A stretch of DNA of 64,000 nt, taken from positions 478,464-542,463 of the forward strand of contig NZ_UFQO01000001.1 of the NCBI RefSeq assembly GCF_900497595.1. The letters are read 5' to 3'. The notes under the pieces are model-generated. The model was not told the origin of the DNA, did no database searches, and was given only the letters and a program-made list of their open reading frames with translations. The stretch's first letter is position 1, and each line of letters opens with the position of its first letter. Made by a program: the position numbers and the translations under genes. This document shows positions 45,630 through 53,438 of the stretch, in pieces. The DNA comes from Treponema pectinovorum. GTDB lineage: Bacteria; Spirochaetota; Spirochaetia; Treponematales; Treponemataceae.

Positions 45630-45824
45630 TTTTGCAATAGTAACAACAGTGCAAATTTTTGCAATATCCCAAAAATCAAAAATAAGGCAAATCGGATTTT
45701 TCAATAAAAAGTTCAATAACAAAGGCTTTATTTGACTTATAAAATCGGCAACATTACATTTTTTATGTTGAAAATACGCAAAAGTAAAAAATACATAAAA
45801 TGTGCATTAGGAACTTTTGCAATA
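45630..45824 (+). promoter_or_regulatory. Three copies of a TTTTGCAATA decamer upstream of the rhodanese gene
   Basis: The exact decamer TTTTGCAATA occurs at 45630-45639, 45657-45666 and 45815-45824, all in the same orientation, within the 293-base gap between the FHA gene and the rhodanese lipoprotein gene. An AT-rich inverted pair (ACATTTTTTATGT near 45756 and ACATAAAATGT near 45793) lies between the second and third. They may be operator sites; the AT-rich setting makes chance repeats possible. Confidence 0.3.
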
Positions 45825-45878
45825 TTTTCAAAAAATCTCAAATCAAATTAAAATTTTAAGGACAAAAAGGAAGAAACT

Positions 45879-46256
45879 ATGAAAATGCGTTATATAATCA
45901 GTGTTCTTACCGCAATGCTTGCATTTGGAGCGTGCAGCACAGCACAAAATTACAAAAAAATAAGCGCGGAAGAAGGCAATAAACTTCTTAAAGGACAAGA
46001 AAAGGTGATATTGGTAGATGTGCGCACAAAAAGCGAATACGAAACAGGCCACATTCCAGGAGCAATCTTAATTCCAAACGAAGAAATAAAATCAACTCGT
46101 CCAAAAGAACTGCCAAATTTAGACACCAAAATAATAATCTACTGCCGCTCAGGAAGAAGAAGCGCAGTCGCCGCAAAAAAACTCAGTTCAATGGGCTACA
46201 AAAATATCTTAGACATGGGCGGAATTTTAGACTGGCCATACGAAATAGAAAAATAA
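45879..46256 (+). CDS. Rhodanese-domain lipoprotein
   Basis: A 125-residue predicted lipoprotein (signal ending LAFGAC, C19) with a single rhodanese domain at about 28-122. Landmarks are VILVDVRTKSEYETGHIPGA, and the active-site loop IIIYCRSGRRSA with the sulfur-carrying cysteine C89, ending GYKNILDMGGILDWPYEI. Single-domain rhodaneses move sulfane sulfur; an exported, lipid-anchored form points to a periplasmic role, perhaps in sulfide or thiol handling. AAGGAAG lies before the ATG. It stands alone on the plus strand; a structured repeat follows 19 bases after the stop. Confidence 0.88.
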   Translation: MKMRYIISVLTAMLAFGACSTAQNYKKISAEEGNKLLKGQEKVILVDVRTKSEYETGHIPGAILIPNEEIKSTRPKELPNLDTKIIIYCRSGRRSAVAAKKLSSMGYKNILDMGGILDWPYEIEK

Positions 46257-46275
46257 AAAATCAGATTTTTTATAC

Positions 46276-46407
46276 GGGCACATCTTAAGCCATTCAGAAG
46301 AGAACGGCTTAAGACCGCGCTTTACAGGGTTGCGCTTTCGCTCCAGCCTCCTCGCTCGCTTTAGCTCGCTGCGGTGGCCGCTACGCGCCCTTACAATCGC
46401 TTGTGCA
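46276..46407 (+). repeat. Structured intergenic repeat, copy 4 (after rhodanese gene)
   Basis: A 132-base element in the same orientation as the rhodanese gene. It starts GGGCACAT, has hairpin CTTAAGCC/GGCTTAAG, ACCGCGCTTTACAGGG, TTGCGCTTTCGCTCCAGC, CTCCTCGCTCGCT, GCGGTGGCCGC, GCGCCCTTACAATCG and ends CTTGTGCA. Terminal arms GCACA and TGTGC pair. The 3' arm TTGTGC can also pair with GCACAA just outside (46415-46420), a possible alternative fold. With the tRNA gene and the terminator it fills the 485-base gap between the rhodanese gene and the IdeS-like gene. Confidence 0.82.
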
Positions 46408-46432
46408 GATTTAGGCACAAATACATAAAAAA

Positions 46433-46507
46433 TGAGACTGGGCAGGTTCGAACTGCCGACCCTCTGCTTAGAAGGCAGATGCTCTAATCCAGCTGAGCTA
46501 CAGTCTC
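46433..46507 (-). tRNA. tRNA-Arg (anticodon UCU)
   Basis: On the minus strand a complete cloverleaf can be drawn: acceptor stem GAGACTG/CAGTCTC with discriminator A, D arm TAGCTCAGCTGGATTAGAGC, anticodon stem TCTGC/GCAGA with loop CTTCTAA (anticodon TCT), and T arm with GTTCGAA. It is 75 bases without an encoded CCA, and reads AGA codons, which are common in this AT-rich genome. Confidence 0.96.
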
Positions 46508-46517
46508 ATATTTGGAT

Positions 46518-46546
46518 AATATAACAAATTGCATGATTTTAAGCAA
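46518..46546 (-). promoter_or_regulatory. Promoter of tRNA-Arg
   Basis: Minus strand: TTGCTT (46541-46546), a 17-base spacer and TATATT (46518-46523), placed 10 bases before the first base of the tRNA. Confidence 0.6.
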
Positions 46547-46654
46547 TCGAAAAACTAAAAAATATTTATAGAAGGCTTTTCTTAAAGTTTATATTTAACC
46601 TTAAAATTTAGATTTTAAGTTAAAACTCGCTTACAAATTAACTGCTAGGCAAAA

Positions 46655-46697
46655 TAAAAAAAGCTAAAGCATTTTCTTTTACTTTAGCCTTTTTTTG
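46655..46697. terminator. Terminator after the IdeS-like gene
   Basis: GCTAAAG (46664-46670) pairs with CTTTAGC (46682-46688), with T runs on both sides when read from either strand (TTTTTTTATTTT on the minus strand). It lies about 50 bases after the stop of the minus-strand IdeS-like gene. Confidence 0.82.
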
Positions 46698-46741
46698 GTT
46701 ATTTATAAAACCTATAACTTTTTAAGTCCACAAATCACTTA

Positions 46742-48880
46742 CTAATTTTCATTAAGCCATTTTTGCCATTGCTTTTCACCCTTATCGAGCGTGGTGATTC
46801 TATCTATCCATTTATCTATATTGATAATAGACTTTTTTACTGCATAGTTTATAAGGTACGGATAATTGTTTTCTTCTTCGTTTTCTTCATAGATATTCTT
46901 TTGATAACGAATTCCATAGGTAATCATTTCATTGTTCGGATTGTTGTTATCTGCAATATAAATTGCAATAATATTTTCATCTCCATCAAATGCAGCACCC
47001 CAAAGTGTTATAGCGTGCAAATTCCCACGTCCATCGCGCGTATCTAATCCTATCGCTTTTTTAGAATTGAATGCTTCTTTTAAAATTCTTTCAAACTCTT
47101 TCTTTGAGTGAGGTGTCTCTACATTCACGATATTATTATCTTTACTGAAAACTTTATCAAAATATTTTGGACTTGGGATTCCCTTAAATGGGCTGTTAGC
47201 AGATGAAAATAAAAATCCTTCAAGACCGTTTCTAATCTCGTTTCCGCTATTTACACAATTGCGTCTGAATAAAGCCGCAATTTTACTTTTCTCGTATTCT
47301 TGGTCATCTTGCAATCCTTTCGTATATGAAAAATCGTAGGTAGAGCCGTATTTATTTTTGTATCTATTTATTAACTCTTTGTTTTGCTCACCCCACCAAT
47401 GCAGCATATTGCTCGCAGTCATTGCCCAACACATATTGGAGTCAGAGCCTTGATAGCAATAAGGAGCCATAGTAGCATGCATTACAAATTTCAGTTTTCG
47501 CACATTGAAGAACGTTGTATCTGAATTTTCTTCCCACACAGAGACATAATCAGAATTGTAGTAGAGCGTCTGTCCACCTTCTTGTAATGGAGCTCCATCC
47601 TCGCCCAGAACAGGAACCTTTTCTCCATTATTCGGCTTTTCGACTCCAGAAACCCATTTTGTTGTCACAGTAGGATTCTCGTTTGCTTTTTGCTCAAGTT
47701 TCACTGTTAAGTCTTTTTTATCGTCGCCCTTGACGTATTGATTTGTGCTTTTGTCTATGAACTTTATATCCGCAGTTCTAGCCCACACTGTTTTGTTTTG
47801 AGAAACGTTTAGTTTTATCGTATCTTCAGCAGGATTTGAGGAGTCTTTACTGACAAAACTTATCCACTTTGAGCCGCCTTTCACAACATCTAGCTCATAG
47901 TTCAATTTTCCGTTGAGCGTTTCTAGTTTAAACGTAACTTCCCCACCGTTGCTTTCGCACAAAGCAGGAATCGTTTTTATTTTTATCGAAGGTTTTTGTG
48001 TTATCTTAAATTTTATAATTTTTTTGACTTCAGAATTGGACACAGATTCAACAGTCACCTCTGCATCGCCTTCTTTTGAGCCTTCTACAGTTTTATCATT
48101 TACAGAAATATAGTCCGGAGCATTGTTAGTAATGCGGACATATTTATTTGTAGCGTTGTCAGGTTTTACTTTTGCATTGATTTTATATTCTTGACCAATA
48201 CCCAACTCAATCGGCTGCGCAGGAAGCGGCGGGTCAAATTCAATGCCAGTAACGGCAACTTCGGCTTCTGTTACGGTCACGTTTACAGTTTTTGTGATGC
48301 CATCTGCGGCGGTTATCGTCAGTGCCGCAGCACCGACTTTCTTTGCGGTAATCAAACCGTTTGTATCAACAGATGCAATATCTTTATGGTCGGAAGAATA
48401 TGTCAGAGTTTTATCGGTTGCGTTATCAGGCTTGACTGTGGCGTTAAGCCGATGAGTTCTGCCTTTTACAATAGAAATATTTTCGTCAGTAGAAGGAACG
48501 GCAATTTCCGTTACGTTTATGCGTGCCGCAGTTACGGTTACGCTTATCGTTTTAGAAACGCCATCTGCCGCTTTTAGCGTGATAGACGCAGTTCCGACAG
48601 ACTTTGCAAAGATGAGCCCTTTTTCATTGACAGCGGCAATATTTTTATCGCTTGAAGAATATGAAATTTTCTTATCGGTCGCATTTTCAGGCAATACAGT
48701 TGCCTCAATTTGATATTTCGTATCTTTTACCAAAGAAATAGGATTTGTAAGATTTTTTATAGAAATATCTTGTACCTTAACAACCTTAGCCTCAGAAGAA
48801 TCATTTTGCTCGTAATTATCCTTACATGAAGAAAGCAAAATACCAATAAACATAGCATAAATAAAAAATTTGTTTCTCAT
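46742..48880 (-). CDS. Lipoprotein with Big2-like domains and IdeS/Mac-like (C66) cysteine protease domain
   Basis: A 712-residue predicted lipoprotein (signal ending ILLSSC, C19). Three Big2-like Ig domains follow (about 35-118, 121-206, 208-295; each with 'LP/KPDNATDK' and 'VGTA/AA'-type turns), then a BACON-like beta-sandwich (about 296-400). The C-terminal third (about 405-712) matches the streptococcal IgG protease IdeS/Mac (peptidase family C66). The nucleophile block is SNMCWAMTASNMLHWW (C484), the histidine is in LHAITLWGAAFD (H622) and the acid in IYIADNNN (D644). From memory of IdeS, its His262-Asp284 spacing of 22 residues is reproduced exactly; its Asp286 is Asn646 here, and its Lys84 position appears to be Tyr474. 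The likely role is cleavage of immunoglobulin or another host protein at the cell surface. Substrate is inference. AAGGAT precedes the ATG. Confidence 0.86.
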   Translation of the reverse strand: MRNKFFIYAMFIGILLSSCKDNYEQNDSSEAKVVKVQDISIKNLTNPISLVKDTKYQIEATVLPENATDKKISYSSSDKNIAAVNEKGLIFAKSVGTASITLKAADGVSKTISVTVTAARINVTEIAVPSTDENISIVKGRTHRLNATVKPDNATDKTLTYSSDHKDIASVDTNGLITAKKVGAAALTITAADGITKTVNVTVTEAEVAVTGIEFDPPLPAQPIELGIGQEYKINAKVKPDNATNKYVRITNNAPDYISVNDKTVEGSKEGDAEVTVESVSNSEVKKIIKFKITQKPSIKIKTIPALCESNGGEVTFKLETLNGKLNYELDVVKGGSKWISFVSKDSSNPAEDTIKLNVSQNKTVWARTADIKFIDKSTNQYVKGDDKKDLTVKLEQKANENPTVTTKWVSGVEKPNNGEKVPVLGEDGAPLQEGGQTLYYNSDYVSVWEENSDTTFFNVRKLKFVMHATMAPYCYQGSDSNMCWAMTASNMLHWWGEQNKELINRYKNKYGSTYDFSYTKGLQDDQEYEKSKIAALFRRNCVNSGNEIRNGLEGFLFSSANSPFKGIPSPKYFDKVFSKDNNIVNVETPHSKKEFERILKEAFNSKKAIGLDTRDGRGNLHAITLWGAAFDGDENIIAIYIADNNNPNNEMITYGIRYQKNIYEENEEENNYPYLINYAVKKSIINIDKWIDRITTLDKGEKQWQKWLNEN

Positions 48881-48906
48881 GAATTTATCCTTAAGTATTT
48901 TTTCAA

Positions 48907-48935
48907 ATAATCTATTATCATTTTTATTTAGTCAA
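48907..48935 (-). promoter_or_regulatory. Probable promoter of the IdeS-like gene
   Basis: Minus strand: TTGACT (48930-48935), 17-base spacer, GATTAT (48907-48912). The -35 box is strong and the -10 weak (4 of 6). It would give a leader of about 20 bases containing the AAGGAT ribosome site. Confidence 0.45.
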
Positions 48936-49045
48936 CATCTTATATAGGAGATATATTAACAACTAATAGAATTTTATCTGTAAAAACAATACATTTTTTT
49001 GCATAAATAAATTTTATTTTTTTTACGCTTAAGGAGGCATAGTAA

Positions 49046-49170
49046 AGAATTATAGCCCCGATTGTAGTGGCTTGCCGGAGGCAAGTTGCATAGTGAGCAC
49101 TCCTGTGCGAACGAAGCAATGAAGCGATAGCGCAACCACGAAAAGCGGGTATTTTTTAGTGGCATTTGCC
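49046..49170 (-). repeat. Structured intergenic repeat, copy 5 (diverged, after flgE)
   Basis: Read on the minus strand, this region has a short hairpin GGCA/TGCC, ACCCGCTTTTCG, TGGTTGCGCTATCGCTTC, a CGCACAGGAGTGC stretch like the third hairpin of the module before hisS, a hairpin CTTGCC/GGCAAG, and CCACTACAATC. The terminal arms are not recognisable, so it is a degenerate member of the family. It lies after the flgE terminator and in the flgE orientation. With the terminator and the promoter region of the IdeS-like gene it accounts for most of the 359-base gap. Confidence 0.55.
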
Positions 49171-49171
49171 T

Positions 49172-49208
49172 AAAAAAAGAGCATACCATTTTTTTATGAT
49201 ATGCTCCT
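49172..49208 (-). terminator. Terminator after flgE
   Basis: On the minus strand GAGCATA (upper arm about 49201-49207) pairs with TATGCTC (about 49179-49186) and is followed by a seven-base T run. It ends the flbB-fliK-flgD-flgE transcript about 35 bases after flgE. Confidence 0.85.
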
Positions 49209-49239
49209 AAATTGTTTTATAAAAGACTTTTACTTAAAA

Positions 49240-50631
49240 CTAGCGTTTTAATGAAAGAACTGTTTCTAAAAGCGTGTCAGCAGTTTGGATTGTTTTTGCG
49301 TTAGATTGGAATCCACGCTGGGTTACTATCATATCTGTAAATTGTTCAGAAAGGTCTACGTTTGACATTTCCAGCGCTCCTGCAAGAAGGCTTCCCTTGC
49401 CTGCAATTCCAGATGCTCCTATATTTGCAAGTCCTGAGTTATTACTTTGAACATATGTATTGTCGCCTGCCTTTTCAAGTCCGTTCTGATTTGTAAAGGT
49501 TGCAAGCGCGAGTTGTCCTAAAGTTCTGTTTGTTCCGTTTGAATATACTCCAGTGATTATTCCCGATGAATCTATCTTAAAATTGTCGAGATAGCCCATT
49601 GTATAGCCGTCTTGATAGAATGCCTTTGTTGATGACTGCGATGCACTTTGAGTTACTGTATTTTTCTGGCTCCCGATTGTGCCAAGGTTTATGTTCATAG
49701 TCTGGCGGTAAGGAGTTCCGTCTGCATTTGGATTTGCTCCTGGAACTGTGTAACTTGCCTGTAGAATTATCTGACCTGCTGGATTTGTGATATTTCCTGC
49801 ACTGTCCGTTACAGACTGTAAAGTTCCTGTGTTGTCAAAGTTTATAAGGAAAGCGTTTGACATTCCGTCTGTTGAGCCAAGTCCAACTCTTGTCTGTGTA
49901 AATTCTGCATTGTCTGCATCAACATTTACAGTTGCTTGCCACTGATTTGGATTTCCTGTGACACGAGTAAAATTTACAGAAAGGAGATGAGTATTTCCAA
50001 AACTGTCGTAAACTTTAAATTCTGTATTCCAAGTCCCCTTTGCTATATCTGCGGCGTTTGCGCCTTCTGGAATTTCTGGAGTATTCTTGTTCAAGTTGCA
50101 AGCAAAATTTACGAGGTTTGTTTCTTTTGCTGGGTCTTTTGAACCTACTGGTATAACTAAATCTTCTGGCGTTGCTGCTGTCTGCAAAACTGTTTCACCG
50201 TCTATTGTACGAGCCATCCAACCTTGAACACGAAAACCGTTTGCTGGGTTTACAAGTGTTCCATTTGAATCTAAAGAAAATGCGCCTGCACGAGTATAGT
50301 AGGATTTTTCACCATTTTTTTCCAAGAAAAAACCGTTTCCTTGAATTGCAACATCTGTTGCAACCCCTGTTGACTGCAAGTTTCCCTGTGTAAATACAGT
50401 ATCTATAGAAGCAACTGTCATTCCAAGCCCAACTTCTTTAGGATTTACCCCACCCTTTTCTTCGGTTGGCTTTGCAGCTCCTGCGGTTTGCTGACTTATC
50501 ATATCCTGAAAATTTACACGACCGCGTTTAAATCCCGTCGTATTTACGTTTGAAATGTTGTTTCCAATTACGTCCATCCTTGTCTGATGGTTTTGCAATC
50601 CTGAAACTCCTGAATAAAGTGATCTCATCAT
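49240..50631 (-). CDS. flgE: Flagellar hook protein FlgE
   Basis: FlgE builds the flexible hook of the periplasmic flagellum. The 463-residue protein begins with the rod/hook signature ([23 protein letters not shown]), has the hook core ([31 protein letters not shown]) and ends with the FlgE/F/G C-terminal helix ([34 protein letters not shown]). Counting from the first Met, K165 (VGSKDP) and C178 (NFACNL) fall exactly at the two positions that form the lysinoalanine cross-link in T. denticola FlgE. It is the last gene of the flagellar cluster, 21 bases after flgD, followed by a terminator. Confidence 0.97.
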   Translation of the reverse strand: MMRSLYSGVSGLQNHQTRMDVIGNNISNVNTTGFKRGRVNFQDMISQQTAGAAKPTEEKGGVNPKEVGLGMTVASIDTVFTQGNLQSTGVATDVAIQGNGFFLEKNGEKSYYTRAGAFSLDSNGTLVNPANGFRVQGWMARTIDGETVLQTAATPEDLVIPVGSKDPAKETNLVNFACNLNKNTPEIPEGANAADIAKGTWNTEFKVYDSFGNTHLLSVNFTRVTGNPNQWQATVNVDADNAEFTQTRVGLGSTDGMSNAFLINFDNTGTLQSVTDSAGNITNPAGQIILQASYTVPGANPNADGTPYRQTMNINLGTIGSQKNTVTQSASQSSTKAFYQDGYTMGYLDNFKIDSSGIITGVYSNGTNRTLGQLALATFTNQNGLEKAGDNTYVQSNNSGLANIGASGIAGKGSLLAGALEMSNVDLSEQFTDMIVTQRGFQSNAKTIQTADTLLETVLSLKR

Positions 50632-50652
50632 ATATCTACCCTCGTGTTAATA

Positions 50653-51093
50653 TCAGTTACCGTAAACTGTCTTTATTTGGTTCATGCTATAATACATTCC
50701 GTTTACCAAAACCTGTGGATTTGTACCTCGTGTCGCTCCTTCTACAAGTCCTGTTGCACTTGTATCGCCAAGGTCAAGTTCTACTGTTTTTCCAAGCATG
50801 GACTGTGCTTCGTTTGAAGAGATAAATTGTGACATCTTTTCAAAACTCTGGCTCATGTTTGTCATTTGCTCGAGAGAACTGAATTGCGCCATCTGTGCTA
50901 TGAATTCAGTATTTTCAAGCGGATTTGTTGGATCTTGATTTGAAAGTTGTGCAATCAAAATTTTTAGAAAATCATCCTTGCCCAATTCATTACTGGCTTT
51001 ACGTCCGTTTACAGTCAGCGTTTTGTTGAATGAATCAACTGCATTCTGTGTATAAAGTTTTTCAGATGCATTCATCTTAGCGGTAAAATCCAT
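50653..51093 (-). CDS. flgD: Flagellar hook capping/assembly protein FlgD
   Basis: FlgD forms the cap under which FlgE subunits assemble. The protein has the FlgD N-terminal signature: [44 protein letters not shown], followed by the LGKTVEL domain. At about 146 residues it lacks the longer C-terminal FN3-like part of enterobacterial FlgD, as in other spirochaetes. I place the start at 51093 because AGGAGAA lies 8 bases before that ATG; an upstream in-frame ATG at 51114 has no site. It lies between fliK and flgE. Confidence 0.93.
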   Translation of the reverse strand: MDFTAKMNASEKLYTQNAVDSFNKTLTVNGRKASNELGKDDFLKILIAQLSNQDPTNPLENTEFIAQMAQFSSLEQMTNMSQSFEKMSQFISSNEAQSMLGKTVELDLGDTSATGLVEGATRGTNPQVLVNGMYYSMNQIKTVYGN

Positions 51094-51179
51094 CTTTTTA
51101 GTTCTCCTGTGCATGTTTGTTCACCATGATGGCAAACCCTATAAAGAATTTCGGCATTTAAAACGCCTTGTTTAGAAAA

Positions 51180-52538
51180 TTATGCAACAATATTTACTGA
51201 ATATTTTGCACCACCCGTATATGAAACTTCGGAGGAAGTTTCAACCACTCCTTTTTCTGCGACGTACTCGCCATAAGTTGCATTTGCCCTAAATGACGAT
51301 TGACTATCTTCTTGCCCATGACCGTAACCGCCTTGAGCAAATTGAGGGTTTTGATTGGAAAAATTCAAATTAAATTCGCCTGTTTGAAATCCGTTCGAAG
51401 CAAAAGCATTTTTTAACGATTCAAGGCTTTCTTTCATTGCCTCATACGCTTCCTGTGAGTGAACGGTTATAGAAGCAGAAATCATCTTTTCTGAAAGGTT
51501 GAGTGAAATTTTCACATTTCCAAGTTTTTCTGGATGCAAAATCAAATTGATGTTTCCCTGGTTGTTGTCTTTCAGAATGATGTTGCCCACTTTTACAAAA
51601 TCCAAAGCATTTTCTTGGACAGCATTTGAAATCATATTCTGAAAATTCGAACTTGTTGCACTTGCAGTTTGGCTGTCGCTAGAAGTTATGTTTTGTTTAG
51701 AAAGTGCAGATAAGTCCAAACTCACCTGAAAATCTTTTTCGCCTTCTCTCTTATAAGAAAGATTGTAGTCTTTTTTAGAATTAACTTTTAAATTTTGGCT
51801 TTCTTCAATTTTGATTTTATTTTGAGTTCGTAAATCTGTAACATCAATTTTTAAATCTTTTTTGTGCTCTTTTAAAGGTTCAATTTTTTCTTTATCTTCG
51901 CTTTTTTTTGTGAGTTGCAAATTTTTGTTTTCTAAGTTTAATTCATCAAAATCGATTGCAAGATTTTCAATATTTTTTTCTGAATTTTGCAAAAACATAG
52001 AAGGATTTGCAACGGAAAGTTCTTGTGCCGTTTCTAAAAGTTCTTTTGAATCGGCTTCATGCGGAATAAAATCGATTACAGAATCTATCATCGAAGAAAA
52101 ATCTTCTGATAAAATTTCATTCTGCTCAAAATCGGTTAAATTCGTGTTTCCGAGCCACAAAAACTGTTTTGCTGAAAGTTCAATATCATCTTTTGCATTT
52201 TTTTGAGAGAGAATTTTTGAATCTTCAACTTTTAAATCTTTAAAATCTTCAATCGCAAGTTGTTCTTCAATTTTTTGAGAATTTTCTTGTACTGCTACAG
52301 GATTTACTTGAGGAGTTTCGTTTTCTTTTAAAGAAAAATCACTTTCTTTTTTTGATTTTTCATCTTTTCCCAGATTAGATTTTTCTTTTTCAAGTCTTTT
52401 TGAATCTTCGCTTTCTAGTTCTTTTTTTACTTCTTTAAGTGCAACTTCAAAAGAGATTCCTTCATTAGTAAAAAACTTTGGAGAAGTTTCTTTTAAATTT
52501 GTTGCAGGTAAAATGTTTTCAAGAGCAACTACTTGCAT
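51180..52538 (-). CDS. fliK: Flagellar hook-length control protein FliK
   Basis: FliK measures hook length and switches the export substrate. The 452-residue protein is Lys/Glu/Ser-rich, low in complexity and poorly conserved for its first 330 residues, as usual. The conserved C-terminal domain is at about 340-430 (INLILHPEKLGNVKISLNLS, HSQEAYEAMKESLESLKNAF, FNLNFSNQ). The start is set at ATG 52538, 9 bases after GGAGG; a TTG two codons earlier is too close to that site. It lies between flbB and flgD. Confidence 0.9.
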   Translation of the reverse strand: MQVVALENILPATNLKETSPKFFTNEGISFEVALKEVKKELESEDSKRLEKEKSNLGKDEKSKKESDFSLKENETPQVNPVAVQENSQKIEEQLAIEDFKDLKVEDSKILSQKNAKDDIELSAKQFLWLGNTNLTDFEQNEILSEDFSSMIDSVIDFIPHEADSKELLETAQELSVANPSMFLQNSEKNIENLAIDFDELNLENKNLQLTKKSEDKEKIEPLKEHKKDLKIDVTDLRTQNKIKIEESQNLKVNSKKDYNLSYKREGEKDFQVSLDLSALSKQNITSSDSQTASATSSNFQNMISNAVQENALDFVKVGNIILKDNNQGNINLILHPEKLGNVKISLNLSEKMISASITVHSQEAYEAMKESLESLKNAFASNGFQTGEFNLNFSNQNPQFAQGGYGHGQEDSQSSFRANATYGEYVAEKGVVETSSEVSYTGGAKYSVNIVA

Positions 52539-52604
52539 TGGCAAGATCCTCCTTTTTTTAGCAAAATCGAAGAAATCAAGCCTTTTTTGAATTGACTGGA
52601 GCGA

Positions 52605-53234
52605 TTAGTCCAAGGTTTCTGGTTTATTCGCCATCTTCCTTTGAATAATAGCCGCCCGTTCCGCAGGCATATTCATAAGCCAAACGGAAGTCATAGAAGT
52701 TTTTCTAGCAGCTTCCGCAAGTGCGTCGGTCTTTCGAAGGATGTCTATTACATCCTGATCGCTCATTCCCAAAAGTTGCTCTACAGCAGTTTTTGGTGGC
52801 ATGCTTGTCAAATAGGCCGAAATTTGTTCGATGTTACTATTTCTATCATCGTACTTTTTGACCTCTGTGTTGAATGTTTTTTCTCTTTCTTCCTGAAATT
52901 TCTGTCTGTCTTGTAATTCTTTTGCTATGGATTCATTTGCATTTTCTGAACGCGAAATATCGGCTTCTCTTTTATCCAACTCTTGCTTTCGTATTTCGAG
53001 TGCTTCAAGGCGTTTTGCAAGCCTGTCATCTTCTAAATTGGCTTCGAGTGGTTTTGTCTGCGTTGCTGTCTGCGAAGTTTGGGTTTGGAGTCTTAAAAGT
53101 TTATAAATTGGAGAAAAAAATGATTTTGAATTGATTGCTCCCAAATAGTCAAACCACAAAAGCCCACCCAGCATCAGAATAATTATAAGGATGAGCAAAA
53201 CTATAGATTTTCCTAAGCCACTGCCTCTCGCCAT
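52605..53234 (-). CDS. flbB: Periplasmic-flagellar collar protein FlbB (MotE-like)
   Basis: FlbB is a spirochaete collar protein that helps place the stators of periplasmic flagella. The 209-residue protein has an N-terminal transmembrane helix (about 9-30: IVLLILIIILMLGGLLWF), a long charged coiled coil (about 68-140: RLAKRLEALEIRKQELDKRE), and a MotE-like C-terminal domain (LTSMPPKTAVEQLLGMSDQD, MNMPAERAAIIQRKM). It leads the cluster flbB-fliK-flgD-flgE on the minus strand. Neither motA/motB nor other flagellar genes follow, so the cluster is short for a treponeme. Confidence 0.88.
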   Translation of the reverse strand: MARGSGLGKSIVLLILIIILMLGGLLWFDYLGAINSKSFFSPIYKLLRLQTQTSQTATQTKPLEANLEDDRLAKRLEALEIRKQELDKREADISRSENANESIAKELQDRQKFQEEREKTFNTEVKKYDDRNSNIEQISAYLTSMPPKTAVEQLLGMSDQDVIDILRKTDALAEAARKTSMTSVWLMNMPAERAAIIQRKMANKPETLD

Positions 53235-53306
53235 TTTCCCCTCGCACAGAATAACAGATTTAGTTTAACTTATTTTTTGTGACCACGCAATATTCGCAAA
53301 AACATT

Positions 53307-53438
53307 TGCACAAGCGATTGGAAGGGCGCACAGCGGCCACCGCAGCGAGCATAAGCGAGCGAGGAGGCTGAAGCGTAAGCGCAACCCTGCAAAGCGCGGT
53401 CTGAAGCCGTTCGTATTTAGAACGGCTCAGATGTGCCC
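53307..53438 (-). repeat. Structured intergenic repeat, copy 6 (overlaps the end of the GH18 gene)
   Basis: A 132-base element in the orientation of the GH18 gene. Minus strand: GGGCACAT, a long hairpin CTGAGCCGTTC/GAACGGCTTCAG with one bulge, ACCGCGCTTTGCAGGG, TTGCGCTTACGCTTCAGC, CTCCTCGCTCGCT, GCGGTGGCCGC, CTTCCAATCG, CTTGTGCA. The arms GCACA and TGTGC pair. Its first 22 bases (53417-53438) encode the last residues and the stop of the GH18 protein. Confidence 0.82.

Noticed and set aside
46227..46418. Minus-strand ORF through repeat copy 4; similar ORFs at 11610-11843 and 63588-63800 share an Arg-rich 'RRLERKRNPxK' stretch
   Set aside because: The shared peptide is only the translation of the GC-rich repeat core, read antisense. 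There are no ribosome sites, the flanking residues are unrelated, and other copies have stops. Conservation is at the level of nucleic-acid fold.
46433..46507. tRNA-Arg as an attachment site for an integrated element
   Set aside because: No partial copy of the tRNA 3' end and no integrase gene is seen in the window.
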